Below are positions 42,169-50,592 of a stretch of 64,000 bases of DNA, piece after piece. The notes under the pieces were generated by a model. The model was not told the origin of the DNA, ran no database searches, and saw only the letters and a program-made list of their open reading frames with translations. Within the stretch, counting starts at the first letter, position 1. Every line of letters starts with the position of its first letter. The translations under genes and the position numbers were made by a program. The DNA comes from JAJYRX01 sp041655275 (GTDB lineage Bacteria > Pseudomonadota > Gammaproteobacteria > Burkholderiales > Burkholderiaceae_B): the NCBI GenBank assembly GCA_041655275.1, contig JBBAFU010000015.1, forward strand, positions 3,876 through 67,875, given 5' to 3'.

Positions 42169-43100
42169 TGCTGATACGTGCTGTTGCCAGAGTACTCATG
42201 GCCCTCACTCTCGTCTTTCTCCTGGCTGTGCCTTTCGTGCTGGGTGAGTATCCCCAGACACTCGTCACGGAGATGCTGATCTTCGGCCTGTTTGCCGTGT
42301 CCATCGATATCCTGGCCGGTTTTGCCGGACGGGTATCACTCGGACATGGCGCCATCTTCGGGCTGGCGGCCTACGTCGTTGCCTATATCGTGGCCCGCAT
42401 GGACGGCGACCCCTGGATTGCGGCGGTTGCGGGCATTGCTGCGGCGACATTGCTTTCCGCGCTGTTCGGCGTGCTGGCGGTACGTACGGCCGGTGTCTAC
42501 TTCCTGTTGCTCACTCTGGCCCTGGGCATGGTGGTGTGGGGCGTGGCCTATCGCTGGACGTCGGTCACCGGCGCCGAAAACGGCATCCTGGGCGTGGCAC
42601 GACCGGCGCAGGTGGCCGATCCTGTTCGCTTCTACTATTTCGTGCTCTTCACGGTCACGGTCATGATGGCGGTTGTGTGGCGTTTCGTGCGCTCGCCTTT
42701 CGGCATGGCGCTTCGGGGCATTCAGGAGAGCCCCAGCCGTATGCGTACCCTGGGTTACAACGTTCCCCTCATGCTGGCCATCGGCTTTACGGTGTCCGGT
42801 TTCTTTGCCGGGGTGGCCGGTGTGCTGGGTGTGTTCCTCAACCAGTTCATCAGTCCGACCAGCCTGGACGTTGCGCATTCCACCCTTGGACTGCTGATGG
42901 CCATTCTTGGCGGTATCGGTACAGTCTGGGGCGGTTTTGTGGGTGCGGCCGTCATCATTGCGCTGGAAAATATTGTCAGCTTCTACACCGAACGCTGGTC
43001 CACGGTGTTGGGGTTGCTGTTTGTGCTGACCATGCTGTTCGCGCCGGGCGGCCTGGTCGGCCTGCTGGGCCGGCGCCGGGCTGTGGGGCAGACGCCCTAG
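42168..43100 (+). CDS. Branched-chain amino acid-type ABC permease (LivM-like)
   Basis: This 310-residue inner-membrane protein is the second permease. It has FGLFAVSIDILAGFAGRVSLGHGAIFG and the ATPase-contact loop FGMALRGIQESPSRMRTLGYNV near residue 180, both typical of LivM. The start overlaps the end of the LivH-like gene. The C-terminus MLFAPGGLVGLLG is also characteristic. Confidence 0.92.
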   Translation: MLIRAVARVLMALTLVFLLAVPFVLGEYPQTLVTEMLIFGLFAVSIDILAGFAGRVSLGHGAIFGLAAYVVAYIVARMDGDPWIAAVAGIAAATLLSALFGVLAVRTAGVYFLLLTLALGMVVWGVAYRWTSVTGAENGILGVARPAQVADPVRFYYFVLFTVTVMMAVVWRFVRSPFGMALRGIQESPSRMRTLGYNVPLMLAIGFTVSGFFAGVAGVLGVFLNQFISPTSLDVAHSTLGLLMAILGGIGTVWGGFVGAAVIIALENIVSFYTERWSTVLGLLFVLTMLFAPGGLVGLLGRRRAVGQTP

Positions 43101-43152
43101 CTCTGGTCTGAGTCAGTGTAGTTTCAATCAAGATATATTCACGGAGGCAATC

Positions 43153-44412
43153 ATGAATCGTCGCAAGTTCATTCACCTGGCGGGAGCGGCAGGCGGGCTC
43201 GTGCTGGTTTCGGGCAACCTGCGCCATGCGCTCGCCCAGGGCAGCGGCCCCATCCGCATCGGTCTGCTGGCACCGCTGACGGGCACGGCCGCGTCATCCG
43301 GTCGCGAGCTCGTCGATGGCTGGAATCTGTTCTGGGAAGGCCATGGCAAGACCATCGCAGGGCGTCCGGTGGAAATCCTCGTCGAGGATGATGCCTCGGT
43401 GCCGGATACCGCCCTGCAGAAGGCGCGCCGCCTGGTGCAGCAGCACAATGTGGACATGCTGGTGGGCGATGTCCTTGCCAATACCGGTCTTGCGGTTGCG
43501 GAGTTCGCCAAAGGCAACGGCGTCCCGTATTTCATGCCGGTGGTCGCTGCGGACGACCTTACCCAGCGCGACCGCATTCCGAATGTGCTGCGTGTTGCGG
43601 GCTTTGCCGCGAGCCAGATGACGCGCCCCCTGGCCGACTGGTGCCTGGCCCAGGGCTATCGTCGTGTGGTCACCATCGGGCAGGACTATACCTTCGGCCA
43701 CGAGCAGGCGGGCGGATTCATCCAGAACTTCACCCAGGGCGGCGGCAAGCTCGCCGGCCAGCTCTGGCATCCGCTCAATACCTCGGATTTCAGTCCTTAC
43801 CTGGGGCAGATCGCCGGCATGTCGCCCGATGTGGTGCTGGCCATCGAGACCGGTGCCGATGCCGCGCGCCTGCTGCAGCAGTGGTCCAACTTCGGGCTCA
43901 AGGACCAGTTCCCCATGGTGACTTCGCAGAACACCACGGACCAGTCCATCATCCGCCATCTGGCGCCCGATGAGTGCGAGGGCATACTGTCCTGCGCCCA
44001 TTACGCCGAAGGTGCAGACCTGCCGGCAGTCAAGGATTTTGTTGCGCGCTACGAGAAGGAGTACGACAAGATTCCTGCGATCTTCGCTGCCGAAGGTTTC
44101 ACCTGCGCCGAGTGGCTGGCCGATGCGATGGCGCGCATAGAAGGCGATGTGAAGGACAGGCCGCGCTTCCTGCAGGCGGTCAAGGACACCACACTGGCAC
44201 AGACGCCCCTGGGCGAGAATCTGCATATGGATGACTACGGTAATCCCATCTACAACATCTATATCCGCAAGGTCGTGCAGCGTGACGACGGCAAGCTGGT
44301 GAATGCGGTTGTGGATGTCTATGAGGATGTCTCGCAGTTCGGCAACATGAGTCCGGAAGAGTATCTCAAGCAACCGCCATTCAGCCGCAGCTTCCAGGGC
44401 GTGGCTCAATGA
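43153..44412 (+). CDS. ABC transporter substrate-binding protein (LivK-like)
   Basis: This 419-residue protein binds the substrate of the transporter in the periplasm. Its N-terminus NRRKFIHLAGAAGGLVLVSG resembles a twin-arginine signal. The mature part starts IRIGLLAPLTGTAASSGRELVDG, then has EDDASVPDTALQKARRLVQQ and VLAIETGADAARLLQQW. All are typical of type I periplasmic binding proteins for amino acids or amides. A GGAGG ribosome site precedes the ATG. The ligand is unknown; the asparaginase downstream hints at an amide. Confidence 0.92.
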   Translation: MNRRKFIHLAGAAGGLVLVSGNLRHALAQGSGPIRIGLLAPLTGTAASSGRELVDGWNLFWEGHGKTIAGRPVEILVEDDASVPDTALQKARRLVQQHNVDMLVGDVLANTGLAVAEFAKGNGVPYFMPVVAADDLTQRDRIPNVLRVAGFAASQMTRPLADWCLAQGYRRVVTIGQDYTFGHEQAGGFIQNFTQGGGKLAGQLWHPLNTSDFSPYLGQIAGMSPDVVLAIETGADAARLLQQWSNFGLKDQFPMVTSQNTTDQSIIRHLAPDECEGILSCAHYAEGADLPAVKDFVARYEKEYDKIPAIFAAEGFTCAEWLADAMARIEGDVKDRPRFLQAVKDTTLAQTPLGENLHMDDYGNPIYNIYIRKVVQRDDGKLVNAVVDVYEDVSQFGNMSPEEYLKQPPFSRSFQGVAQ

Positions 44413-45194
44413 GCATCGCGTCGGCCGCCATAGCCGGTGCGCCGCAGGCGCTGGAGCTGCAGGCGGTCAGCTGCAGCTTCGGCGCCCTGAAGGCCGTAGA
44501 CGAGGTCAGCCTGAGCGTGCCTCGGGGCAGGCGGCATGTCATCATCGGTCCGAACGGGGCGGGCAAATCCACCCTGTTTGCCCTGGTTTCGGGTGAGCAG
44601 GGCCTGTCCTCGGGGCGGGTGCTGCTCAACGGTGAGGATGTGTCCTCGTGGTCGGCAACGCGGCGGGCCCAGTCGGGTCTGAGCCGCACCTATCAGATCA
44701 CCAATGTGCTGCTCGGCCTGACCGTAGAGGAGAACCTGCTGCTCGCCCTGCGCGGAAAGCATGCGAGCAAATATCGCTTGTTTGCCTCTGCCCGGCCTGC
44801 GCAGGACGAGAACGAACGTATTGATGCGCTGTTGTCCCTGTGCAGCCTGAGTGCATTCAGGCACTACACTGTATCGACAATGGCGTATGGGCAGCAGCGC
44901 CAGCTGGAGCTGGCGATTGCGCTTGCCAGCGATCCGCGGGTGCTGCTGCTGGATGAGCCGGCTGCCGGCCTCTCGCCCGCTGAACGCGGCCCGATGGCCG
45001 ATATCATCCGGGGCCTGCCGCGCGAGCTGACCGTCCTGCTCATCGAGCATGACATGGGGCTCGCGCTGGCGCTGGCCGAACGTGTGACCGTCCTGCATTT
45101 TGGTCGCGTGCTCGTCGAAGGTACGCCCGACGAGGTGCGCAACAACCAGGAAGTGCAGGACATTTATTTCGGGACGGCGGATCACCATGCTTGA
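44409..45194 (+). CDS. ABC transporter ATP-binding protein (LivG-like)
   Basis: This 261-residue ATPase has Walker A GPNGAGKST, the signature YGQQRQLELAIAL, and Walker B VLLLDEPAAGLS followed by LIEHDM with the switch histidine. It starts inside the end of the binding protein gene (4-base overlap). It powers import together with the LivF-like subunit, which overlaps its 3' end by 8 bases. Confidence 0.93.
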   Translation: MSIASAAIAGAPQALELQAVSCSFGALKAVDEVSLSVPRGRRHVIIGPNGAGKSTLFALVSGEQGLSSGRVLLNGEDVSSWSATRRAQSGLSRTYQITNVLLGLTVEENLLLALRGKHASKYRLFASARPAQDENERIDALLSLCSLSAFRHYTVSTMAYGQQRQLELAIALASDPRVLLLDEPAAGLSPAERGPMADIIRGLPRELTVLLIEHDMGLALALAERVTVLHFGRVLVEGTPDEVRNNQEVQDIYFGTADHHA

Positions 45195-45897
45195 GGTGCG
45201 CGATCTGTACAGCAATTATGGCGAGGCGAGTGTGCTCCAGGGCGTGAGCCTGTCGGTGCCCGAGCGTCAGGTGACCGCCCTGCTCGGGCGCAACGGCATG
45301 GGCAAGACAACCCTGATCCGCTCCATCATGGGGCTGACGCCGCCGCGCATCCTGTCGGGCTCCATCCGCTTTCGTGATCGGGAGCTGGTCGGCCTGATTT
45401 CCGAAGATATTGCACGGGCCGGCATTGGCCTTGTTCCCCAGGGACGGCGGCTGTTCCCGTCACTCACGGTGATGGAGCATTTGCAGATCTGTCCGCCACG
45501 TGCGCCGGCGGCCGGGCGCAGCCCATGGACGATAGCGCGCGCGCTCGAGCTCTTTCCGCGTCTGGGCGAACGCCGGCGCCATCGTGGCAATCAGCTTTCA
45601 GGTGGCGAGCGGCAGATGCTGGCCATTGTCCGCGCGTTGATGACCAATCCCGAGTTGTTGCTCATGGATGAGCCTACGGAAGGTCTGGCGCCGGTCATGG
45701 TGCAGACGGTGGAGGCGGCCGTTCGCGTGTTGCGCGAGGAAGGCCTGACCGTGTTGCTGGTGGAGCAGAATCTGCGCAGCGCCCTGTCCCTGGCCGATCA
45801 GGCGCATATCATGGAGACGGGACAACTGGTGTATACCGGGAGTGCGTCGGCATTGGCACAGGATGGCGAGACTCTCAAGCGTCATCTGGGCGTTTGA
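45187..45897 (+). CDS. ABC transporter ATP-binding protein (LivF-like)
   Basis: This 236-residue ATPase starts MLEVRDLYSNYGEASVLQGV. It has Walker A GRNGMGKTT, signature LSGGERQML and Walker B ELLLMDEPTEGLAP. The start at 45187 lies inside the end of the LivG-like gene; upstream in-frame codons are shadow sequence. It completes the first Liv cluster. Confidence 0.93.
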   Translation: MLEVRDLYSNYGEASVLQGVSLSVPERQVTALLGRNGMGKTTLIRSIMGLTPPRILSGSIRFRDRELVGLISEDIARAGIGLVPQGRRLFPSLTVMEHLQICPPRAPAAGRSPWTIARALELFPRLGERRRHRGNQLSGGERQMLAIVRALMTNPELLLMDEPTEGLAPVMVQTVEAAVRVLREEGLTVLLVEQNLRSALSLADQAHIMETGQLVYTGSASALAQDGETLKRHLGV

Positions 45898-45913
45898 AGT
45901 GAGGAATCCGGAT

Positions 45914-46882
45914 ATGAGTCTGCCTATAGTGAATGTTGTGGTGCTGGGTGGCACCATTACCATGGCGCCCGGCGCGGCCGGAATCACGCCCACCCTGACG
46001 GGTGAAGACCTGCTTGCCGGCGTGCCGGCCCTGCGCGATGTGGCCCGGCTGGTGGTGCGTACGCCTTTCCTCAAGCCCGGAGCGTCGCTGCGCCTGCAGG
46101 AGGTGGCAAGCCTGGCCGGCGAGCTCTCGGCGGATGGCCAGGCGGCGGGCTCGGTCGTGGTGCAGGGTACGGACACCATCGACGAGACAAGCTTTCTGCT
46201 TGATCTGTTGTACGAGGGGCAGGCGCCGCTGGTGGTCACGGGTGCCATGCGCGGTGCGGCGGCGCCTGGTGCCGATGGGCCGGCAAACCTGCTCGCAGCA
46301 GTCATTGCCGCGTGCTCACCCGCTTTGCGCGGTCAGGGCGTGACGGTGGTCCTGAACGACGAGATCCATCACGCGGTCAGCGTCGAGAAAATGCACAAGA
46401 CGCTGCCCGACGCTTTCTGTTCTCCCAATGGCGGACCCCTGGGGCTCATCATCGAAGGTCGGGCGCGCCTGCTGCGGCAAATGCCGGCTCATCGCGCGCA
46501 CCTGCCTCCGCCGTCGCGTTTTGGCAAGGTGGCCATGGTGAAGCTGGGCCTGGATGACCACGCGGACCTGCTTGCGGCGCTGCCCGGTCTGGGTTACGAG
46601 GGCGCAGTCATCGAGGCCATGGGCGTGGGCCATGTCCCGGGCCATCTGGTTGCGGCGCTGGAAGCCCTGGCCGCACGGATGCCGGTGCTGCTCGCCTCGC
46701 GCGTGATCGGCGGGCGGATACTGCACAATACCTATGGCTTTCCCGGTTCGGAAATGGATTTGATTGCACGCGGCCTGATTCCCGCGGGCTGGCTTTCGCC
46801 GCACAAGGCCAGGCTGTTGCTGGCGGTTGCCCTGGGGGCCGGCCTGTCGCCCGACGCGATCAGGGCGCTGTTGTCGATATAA
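45914..46882 (+). CDS. Asparaginase family protein
   Basis: This 322-residue protein fits the bacterial L-asparaginase/glutaminase (type I/II) family. The first catalytic threonine region is VVVLGGTITM near residue 10, the second is VVVQGTDTIDETSFLLDLL near residue 85, and PLVVTGAMRGAAAPGADGPANL follows. Position at the end of a deacetylase-Liv operon suggests it deamidates the imported compound rather than asparagine itself. No signal peptide is visible, so it is cytoplasmic. The start at 45914 follows GAGGAATCC; the frame extends upstream into the LivF-like gene. Confidence 0.88.
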   Translation: MSLPIVNVVVLGGTITMAPGAAGITPTLTGEDLLAGVPALRDVARLVVRTPFLKPGASLRLQEVASLAGELSADGQAAGSVVVQGTDTIDETSFLLDLLYEGQAPLVVTGAMRGAAAPGADGPANLLAAVIAACSPALRGQGVTVVLNDEIHHAVSVEKMHKTLPDAFCSPNGGPLGLIIEGRARLLRQMPAHRAHLPPPSRFGKVAMVKLGLDDHADLLAALPGLGYEGAVIEAMGVGHVPGHLVAALEALAARMPVLLASRVIGGRILHNTYGFPGSEMDLIARGLIPAGWLSPHKARLLLAVALGAGLSPDAIRALLSI

Positions 46883-46961
46883 GTGAAACGCCGGTGCCGT
46901 CGCGTGCATCCAATCAGTTGAAGTGCAGCGATTCGCGCTGCATCCCTGACTGGAGATACTC

Positions 46962-47390
46962 ATGACTGCATCCAAGTTGACTGCGGGCCTTGCCGCCCTG
47001 GCGCTTTCCACCTTTTCCGTTGCCGGCCTGGCGGCCAATGATTCCGTATTGACATCCCCGCCGGATGCACCGTATCAGGCGGTCAGCGCGCTGGTGCCGC
47101 TGCCCGACTTCATTCCCGGGCTGGGCCAGCTGTTCGTTGACCCGGCCACGCTGCCGGCGGGCCCTTTCCTGGGCTACGACCATGATGGCAAGCTGGTGAG
47201 CACGACCTATATGGTGCCGCTGGCCCTGATGGATTCATCCTTCAATCTGGATAATCTGAAAGTGCCCGGCGCGCCTGTCGATCATGTCGACATGAACTAC
47301 AACGCCGGACACCCCGGTGTTGAAGAACCGCATGTTCATATCGTCCTGTGGCATGTTTCAGCCGATGAGGAAGGCCGCGTGGCCAAGTAG
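46962..47390 (+). CDS. Secreted His-rich-motif protein (DUF5602-like)
   Basis: This 142-residue protein has a signal peptide (LTAGLAALALSTFSVAGLAAN). The mature part has FVDPATLPAGPFLGYDHDGKLVSTTYMVPL, and ends with DHVDMNYNAGHPGVEEPHVHIVLWHV. The clustered histidines look like a metal site. I recall a family of similar proteins of unknown function (DUF5602-type); the assignment is tentative. It is followed by the convergent pirin gene after 8 bases. Confidence 0.7.
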   Translation: MTASKLTAGLAALALSTFSVAGLAANDSVLTSPPDAPYQAVSALVPLPDFIPGLGQLFVDPATLPAGPFLGYDHDGKLVSTTYMVPLALMDSSFNLDNLKVPGAPVDHVDMNYNAGHPGVEEPHVHIVLWHVSADEEGRVAK

Positions 47391-47398
47391 GGCTCTCA

Positions 47399-48126
47399 TC
47401 ATGCGGTTTCGACGAGGACCAGTTCGGCATCTTCCCTTGCGATGATGGTGAGCCTGTCCTCGTCGCTGATGGCAACGCCGTCGCGCGCGCCGAGCGCAAG
47501 ATGGTTGACGGTGACGCTGCCCCTTGCCGGCACCAGATAGCCCAGCGGGCGATCGCGCGAGAATTCGAACGCCAGCGCGTCTCGCCCGCTTTCAGCGTTG
47601 CTCCCAGGACGCGCGCAGGGCTGTGGATGCGCAGTGCGTTCTCATCGTCTTCCACACCACTGGCAAGCACCACCCAGCGCCTGGATCGCTCTTCGCGCGG
47701 GAAGGGTCGCGTGCCCCAGGCAGGTGCATGACCGCGCGCATCCGGCAGTATCCAGATCTGGAACAGGCGCGTGGGCCCGGATTCCAGGTTGTACTCGGAA
47801 TGGCGGATGCCGGTGCCGGCGCTCATGACCTGAACGTCGCCCGCCTCGGTGCGCCCCTTGTTGCCCAGACTGTCCTCATGCGTGATGGCACCTTCACGCA
47901 CATAGGTGATGATTTCCATGTCGGCGTGCGGATGCAGCGGGAAACCCGTGCGCGGCTGGATGGTATCGTCGTTCCAGACGCGCAGGCGGCCCCAGTGCAT
48001 ACGCTGCGGATCGTGATAGCCTGCGAAGGAGAAATGGTGCCGGGCGTCCAGCCAGCCGTGATCGGCGGCACCCAGCGACGCGAAAGGGCGGTGTTCCATC
48101 ATTGCTTTCACCTGTGAATGATTCAT
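47399..48126 (-). pseudogene. Pirin-family protein, frameshifted
   Basis: The first about 180 residues (MNHSQVKAMMEHRPFASLGAADH onward) match the YhaK-type pirin family, including HPHADMEIITYVREGAITHEDSLGN and SAGTGIRHSEYN with the metal-binding histidines. Near 47579-47583 the frame is lost: after ATLKAGE the family sequence resumes in another frame as ALAFEFSRDRPLGYLVP and continues to ETA and a stop at 47399-47401. One base appears to be missing. In the original frame, translation would run on to 47242. Whether this is a real mutation or a sequencing error cannot be told. Pirins are cupin quercetinases or redox sensors. Confidence 0.8.
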
Positions 48127-48209
48127 TGTTTGATGAATAGATGATAAACCGTGCGATCGGCGGAAAAAAGCCGTTTGAATGGATTGAGCGTTCTAAAAAC
48201 AGGACAATA

Positions 48210-48638
48210 ATGACCGTGTTGGATGAAATGTTGCTGCGCGCCTACCGGCAGACGGACTATCACGTGTTTCATTGTCCGGCCTTCGTGCTGCGTGTGGATG
48301 AACATCATGCGGATCTGGCGGCCCTGCACCGGCACTGGGGTGTTGATTGCAGCGCCTACATCACCGCCTGCAATCCGCACAGTCGTCTGTTGACTGCAGC
48401 GGAAAACCGGTGCCGGCAGCTGGTGCTGGAAAGCGATCTGCGCCAGGCGGGTCATGCTTTTCTGCGGGGTATTGGTCGTCACCCCGGTCAGAACCCCGGC
48501 AACGACTGGCCGGGTGAGGATAGCGTTCTGGTGCTGGGCCTGACCCGGGAGGAGGCGGCGGCACTGGGCCGGCGCCACGAACAGAATGCAATACTGTGGA
48601 GCGGGCCGGATGCCGTGATGCAGCTGTTCATCCTTTGA
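48210..48638 (+). CDS. DUF3293 family protein
   Basis: This 142-residue protein resembles the DUF3293 family: an N-terminal LLRAYRQTDYHVF, AYITACNPHSRLLTAAENRCRQLVLESDL in the middle, and VLVLGLTREEAAALGRRHEQNAILWSGPDAVMQL at the end. The function of the family is not known. The start at 48210 has AGGACAATA before it; an ATG at 48141 in frame would add 23 residues. It is divergent from the pirin gene. Confidence 0.75.
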   Translation: MTVLDEMLLRAYRQTDYHVFHCPAFVLRVDEHHADLAALHRHWGVDCSAYITACNPHSRLLTAAENRCRQLVLESDLRQAGHAFLRGIGRHPGQNPGNDWPGEDSVLVLGLTREEAAALGRRHEQNAILWSGPDAVMQLFIL

Positions 48639-48689
48639 ACACCGAGCGCCGGTGCCGCCCTTCCGGGCAGCGTCCAGCACTTGAACACC

Positions 48690-48716
48690 AGTGGCAGGAG
48701 ACATGCCCCTGCCACT
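48690..48716. other. Perfect 9-bp hairpin between convergent genes
   Basis: AGTGGCAGG at 48690-48698 pairs with CCTGCCACT at 48708-48716 around a 9-base loop. It sits between the convergent DUF3293 and copper-chaperone genes. It has no T run on either side, so it may be a weak bidirectional terminator or an mRNA 3' end stabiliser. Confidence 0.45.
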
Positions 48717-48725
48717 GATCAGTCA

Positions 48726-49226
48726 TCAGTGATGCTTGTGGTCATGATCGTGGTCGTGATCATGGTCGTGTGATTGCGCTTTCCGGCGCAGCTCCACGGG
48801 CACGTCGATGGTGATGGTGCCTGCCTTCTCGAAGTTCAGCGTCAGCGGGAAGTGACTGCCATCCTGCAGCGGTGCCTTGAGCGCCATCAGCATGACGTGC
48901 AGGCCACCGGGCGCCAGTGCGACCGAGCCGCCGGCCGGGATGTCGATGTGCTCAACCTGGCGCATGCGCATGATCTCGCCATCCTTGATGTGGGTATGTA
49001 ATTCCGCACGGTCTGCCACCGGCGCTTCCGCAGACAGCAGGCGATCGTCCTGCGGGCCGTGGTTGTCGACGGTGAAATAGGCCGCACCGTTGGGAACGCC
49101 GGCCACAGTGGCGCGCGACCACAGGCGGTCGATGTGCAGATCGCCCAGATCATGGCCCTGGGCAAAGCTGATGCCGGCAGCCGAGCAAAGCAGGGCGGCA
49201 CTGGCGAGTCGAGTGATGATGTTCAT
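48726..49226 (-). CDS. Periplasmic copper chaperone PCu(A)C
   Basis: This 166-residue protein has a signal peptide (RLASAALLCSAAGISFAQG). The PCu(A)C fold motif is present: AELHTHIKDGEIMRMRQV then GGLHVMLMALKAPLQDG, giving the conserved His and Met copper ligands. The C-terminus is an unusual histidine-aspartate tail (alternating DH repeats ending KHH) that likely binds further metal. It delivers copper to cytochrome oxidase in known cases. A DUF2946 gene precedes it on the same strand. Confidence 0.92.
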   Translation of the reverse strand: MNIITRLASAALLCSAAGISFAQGHDLGDLHIDRLWSRATVAGVPNGAAYFTVDNHGPQDDRLLSAEAPVADRAELHTHIKDGEIMRMRQVEHIDIPAGGSVALAPGGLHVMLMALKAPLQDGSHFPLTLNFEKAGTITIDVPVELRRKAQSHDHDHDHDHDHKHH

Positions 49227-49280
49227 TGAATGACCTCTGGATGTGATGAGTCTGAAACGTGGTGGTTCCGTGAAACGACA

Positions 49281-49688
49281 TCAGACCAGAGGCGGGGCGC
49301 GCGCCTGCTGCGGTGAGTTGATGGGCCCTGCAGGCGTCGGCAGGGCGGACACAGGCATGGCCAGTGAGGCGTGTTCGGTATACCGGGCTGTGGTGGTGGC
49401 CGGTGCCGTGCCCAGACCCTGGGCCAGGACACACAGATCGCAGTGGGTGGCATGGCCCGGCAGCGCAGGCGAAAGCGGATCGCCATCCGCCTGTGCGTGC
49501 TGAATGCCGTTGGTGGTGCAGATGGTCCAGAGTTCCGCTTCGACCCCCGCCGTGGCGGATGCCATCAGCGGCATGCGTGCCCAGGCCAGCGTCTGCAGGA
49601 GGAATACGCTCACGAGCAGCAGCGCAAAGCCCTGCAGCCATTGGCGGCGCGATATGCGATGTGCCGTCGGAACGCGTGTCCATTTCAT
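49281..49688 (-). CDS. DUF2946 family protein
   Basis: This 135-residue protein has one hydrophobic N-terminal segment (WLQGFALLLVSVFLLQTLAWA) and a conserved HATHCDLCVLAQG motif with cysteines and histidine, typical of DUF2946. Members are often found beside copper genes, as here 54 bases before the PCu(A)C chaperone. The start at 49688 (MKWTRVPTAHRISRRQWLQ) was chosen over longer in-frame options because the preceding codons are not hydrophobic or conserved in style. Probably part of a copper-handling pair. Confidence 0.75.
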   Translation of the reverse strand: MKWTRVPTAHRISRRQWLQGFALLLVSVFLLQTLAWARMPLMASATAGVEAELWTICTTNGIQHAQADGDPLSPALPGHATHCDLCVLAQGLGTAPATTTARYTEHASLAMPVSALPTPAGPINSPQQARAPPLV

Positions 49689-49809
49689 GAACGCGAGGAT
49701 AGCACGGCCTGCCGTTGTGGTGTTCAGATAATGGACGCATGGCGGGGAGAGGGCGGTGCTATCATGTTTGCTTTCTGAACCCCCCGCCATTGTTCTTTAT
49801 TTTTGCATT

Positions 49810-50592
49810 ATGTCTGATCAATCCACCCCTTCCGGTCTGCCATCGGCGTATCGCACAGCATTGGTCACGGGAGCCTCGCGCGGCATTGGCGCTGCCATCT
49901 GCAGCGAGCTGGTTGGACTGGGGCTGGAAGTCCATGCCATCGCCCGCAATGTCCGGGATCTGGACCGCTTGCGCGGAGCGCTGGATGTCGTCACACATCC
50001 GCTGGACATCACCGATACATCTGCGCTCCAGGGCCTGTGTGCGGACCTGCAGGTTGATGTGCTCGTCAACAATGCCGGACAGGTCGCTGCGCTTGGGTCG
50101 ATGGAGGCCCTGGAGGCTGATGCCATCGACAGAATGATCGATGTGAACCTGCGCGCTCCCCTGCAGCTGATCCGCCTGCTGCTGCCCGGCATGTTGCAGC
50201 GGGGCCATGGGCATATCATCAATATTGGTTCGACCACGGGGAGCTTCGTGTTTCCGGGTACGGCACCGTATGCGGCGGCCAAGGCAGGCATGAGCGCGGC
50301 GGGGCGGGTCATGCGTCATGATCTGGCGGGCCGCAATATCCGCATCACCGAGATTTCACCCGGGCGCGTGCGTACGGGTATCTACCGAGAGGCGGTCAAG
50401 GACGCGCAGCAACTTTCAGGAATGTATGAAGATGTACGCACGGTTCATCCTGAGGATATCGCGCGCTGTGTGGTCCACGCTTTGTGTCTGCCGGAACAGG
50501 TGGATATCAGTTTCATGGAAGTGTCGCCCACCGATCAGGCGCCCGGTGGTCACGCCTACACTTCTCCGTCCGACAGTCCCGGTACCGACTGA
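49810..50592 (+). CDS. Short-chain dehydrogenase/reductase
   Basis: This 260-residue SDR has the cofactor motif TGASRGIGAA near residue 20, NNAGQVAALG near residue 95, the catalytic serine in NIGSTTGSF and the catalytic YAAAK. It most resembles the classical YdfG-type oxidoreductases acting on 3-hydroxy acids, such as serine or 3-hydroxypropionate. Its 3' end overlaps the convergent DUF3830-like gene by 37 bases. The ATG at 49810 has no strong ribosome site. Confidence 0.9.
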   Translation: MSDQSTPSGLPSAYRTALVTGASRGIGAAICSELVGLGLEVHAIARNVRDLDRLRGALDVVTHPLDITDTSALQGLCADLQVDVLVNNAGQVAALGSMEALEADAIDRMIDVNLRAPLQLIRLLLPGMLQRGHGHIINIGSTTGSFVFPGTAPYAAAKAGMSAAGRVMRHDLAGRNIRITEISPGRVRTGIYREAVKDAQQLSGMYEDVRTVHPEDIARCVVHALCLPEQVDISFMEVSPTDQAPGGHAYTSPSDSPGTD

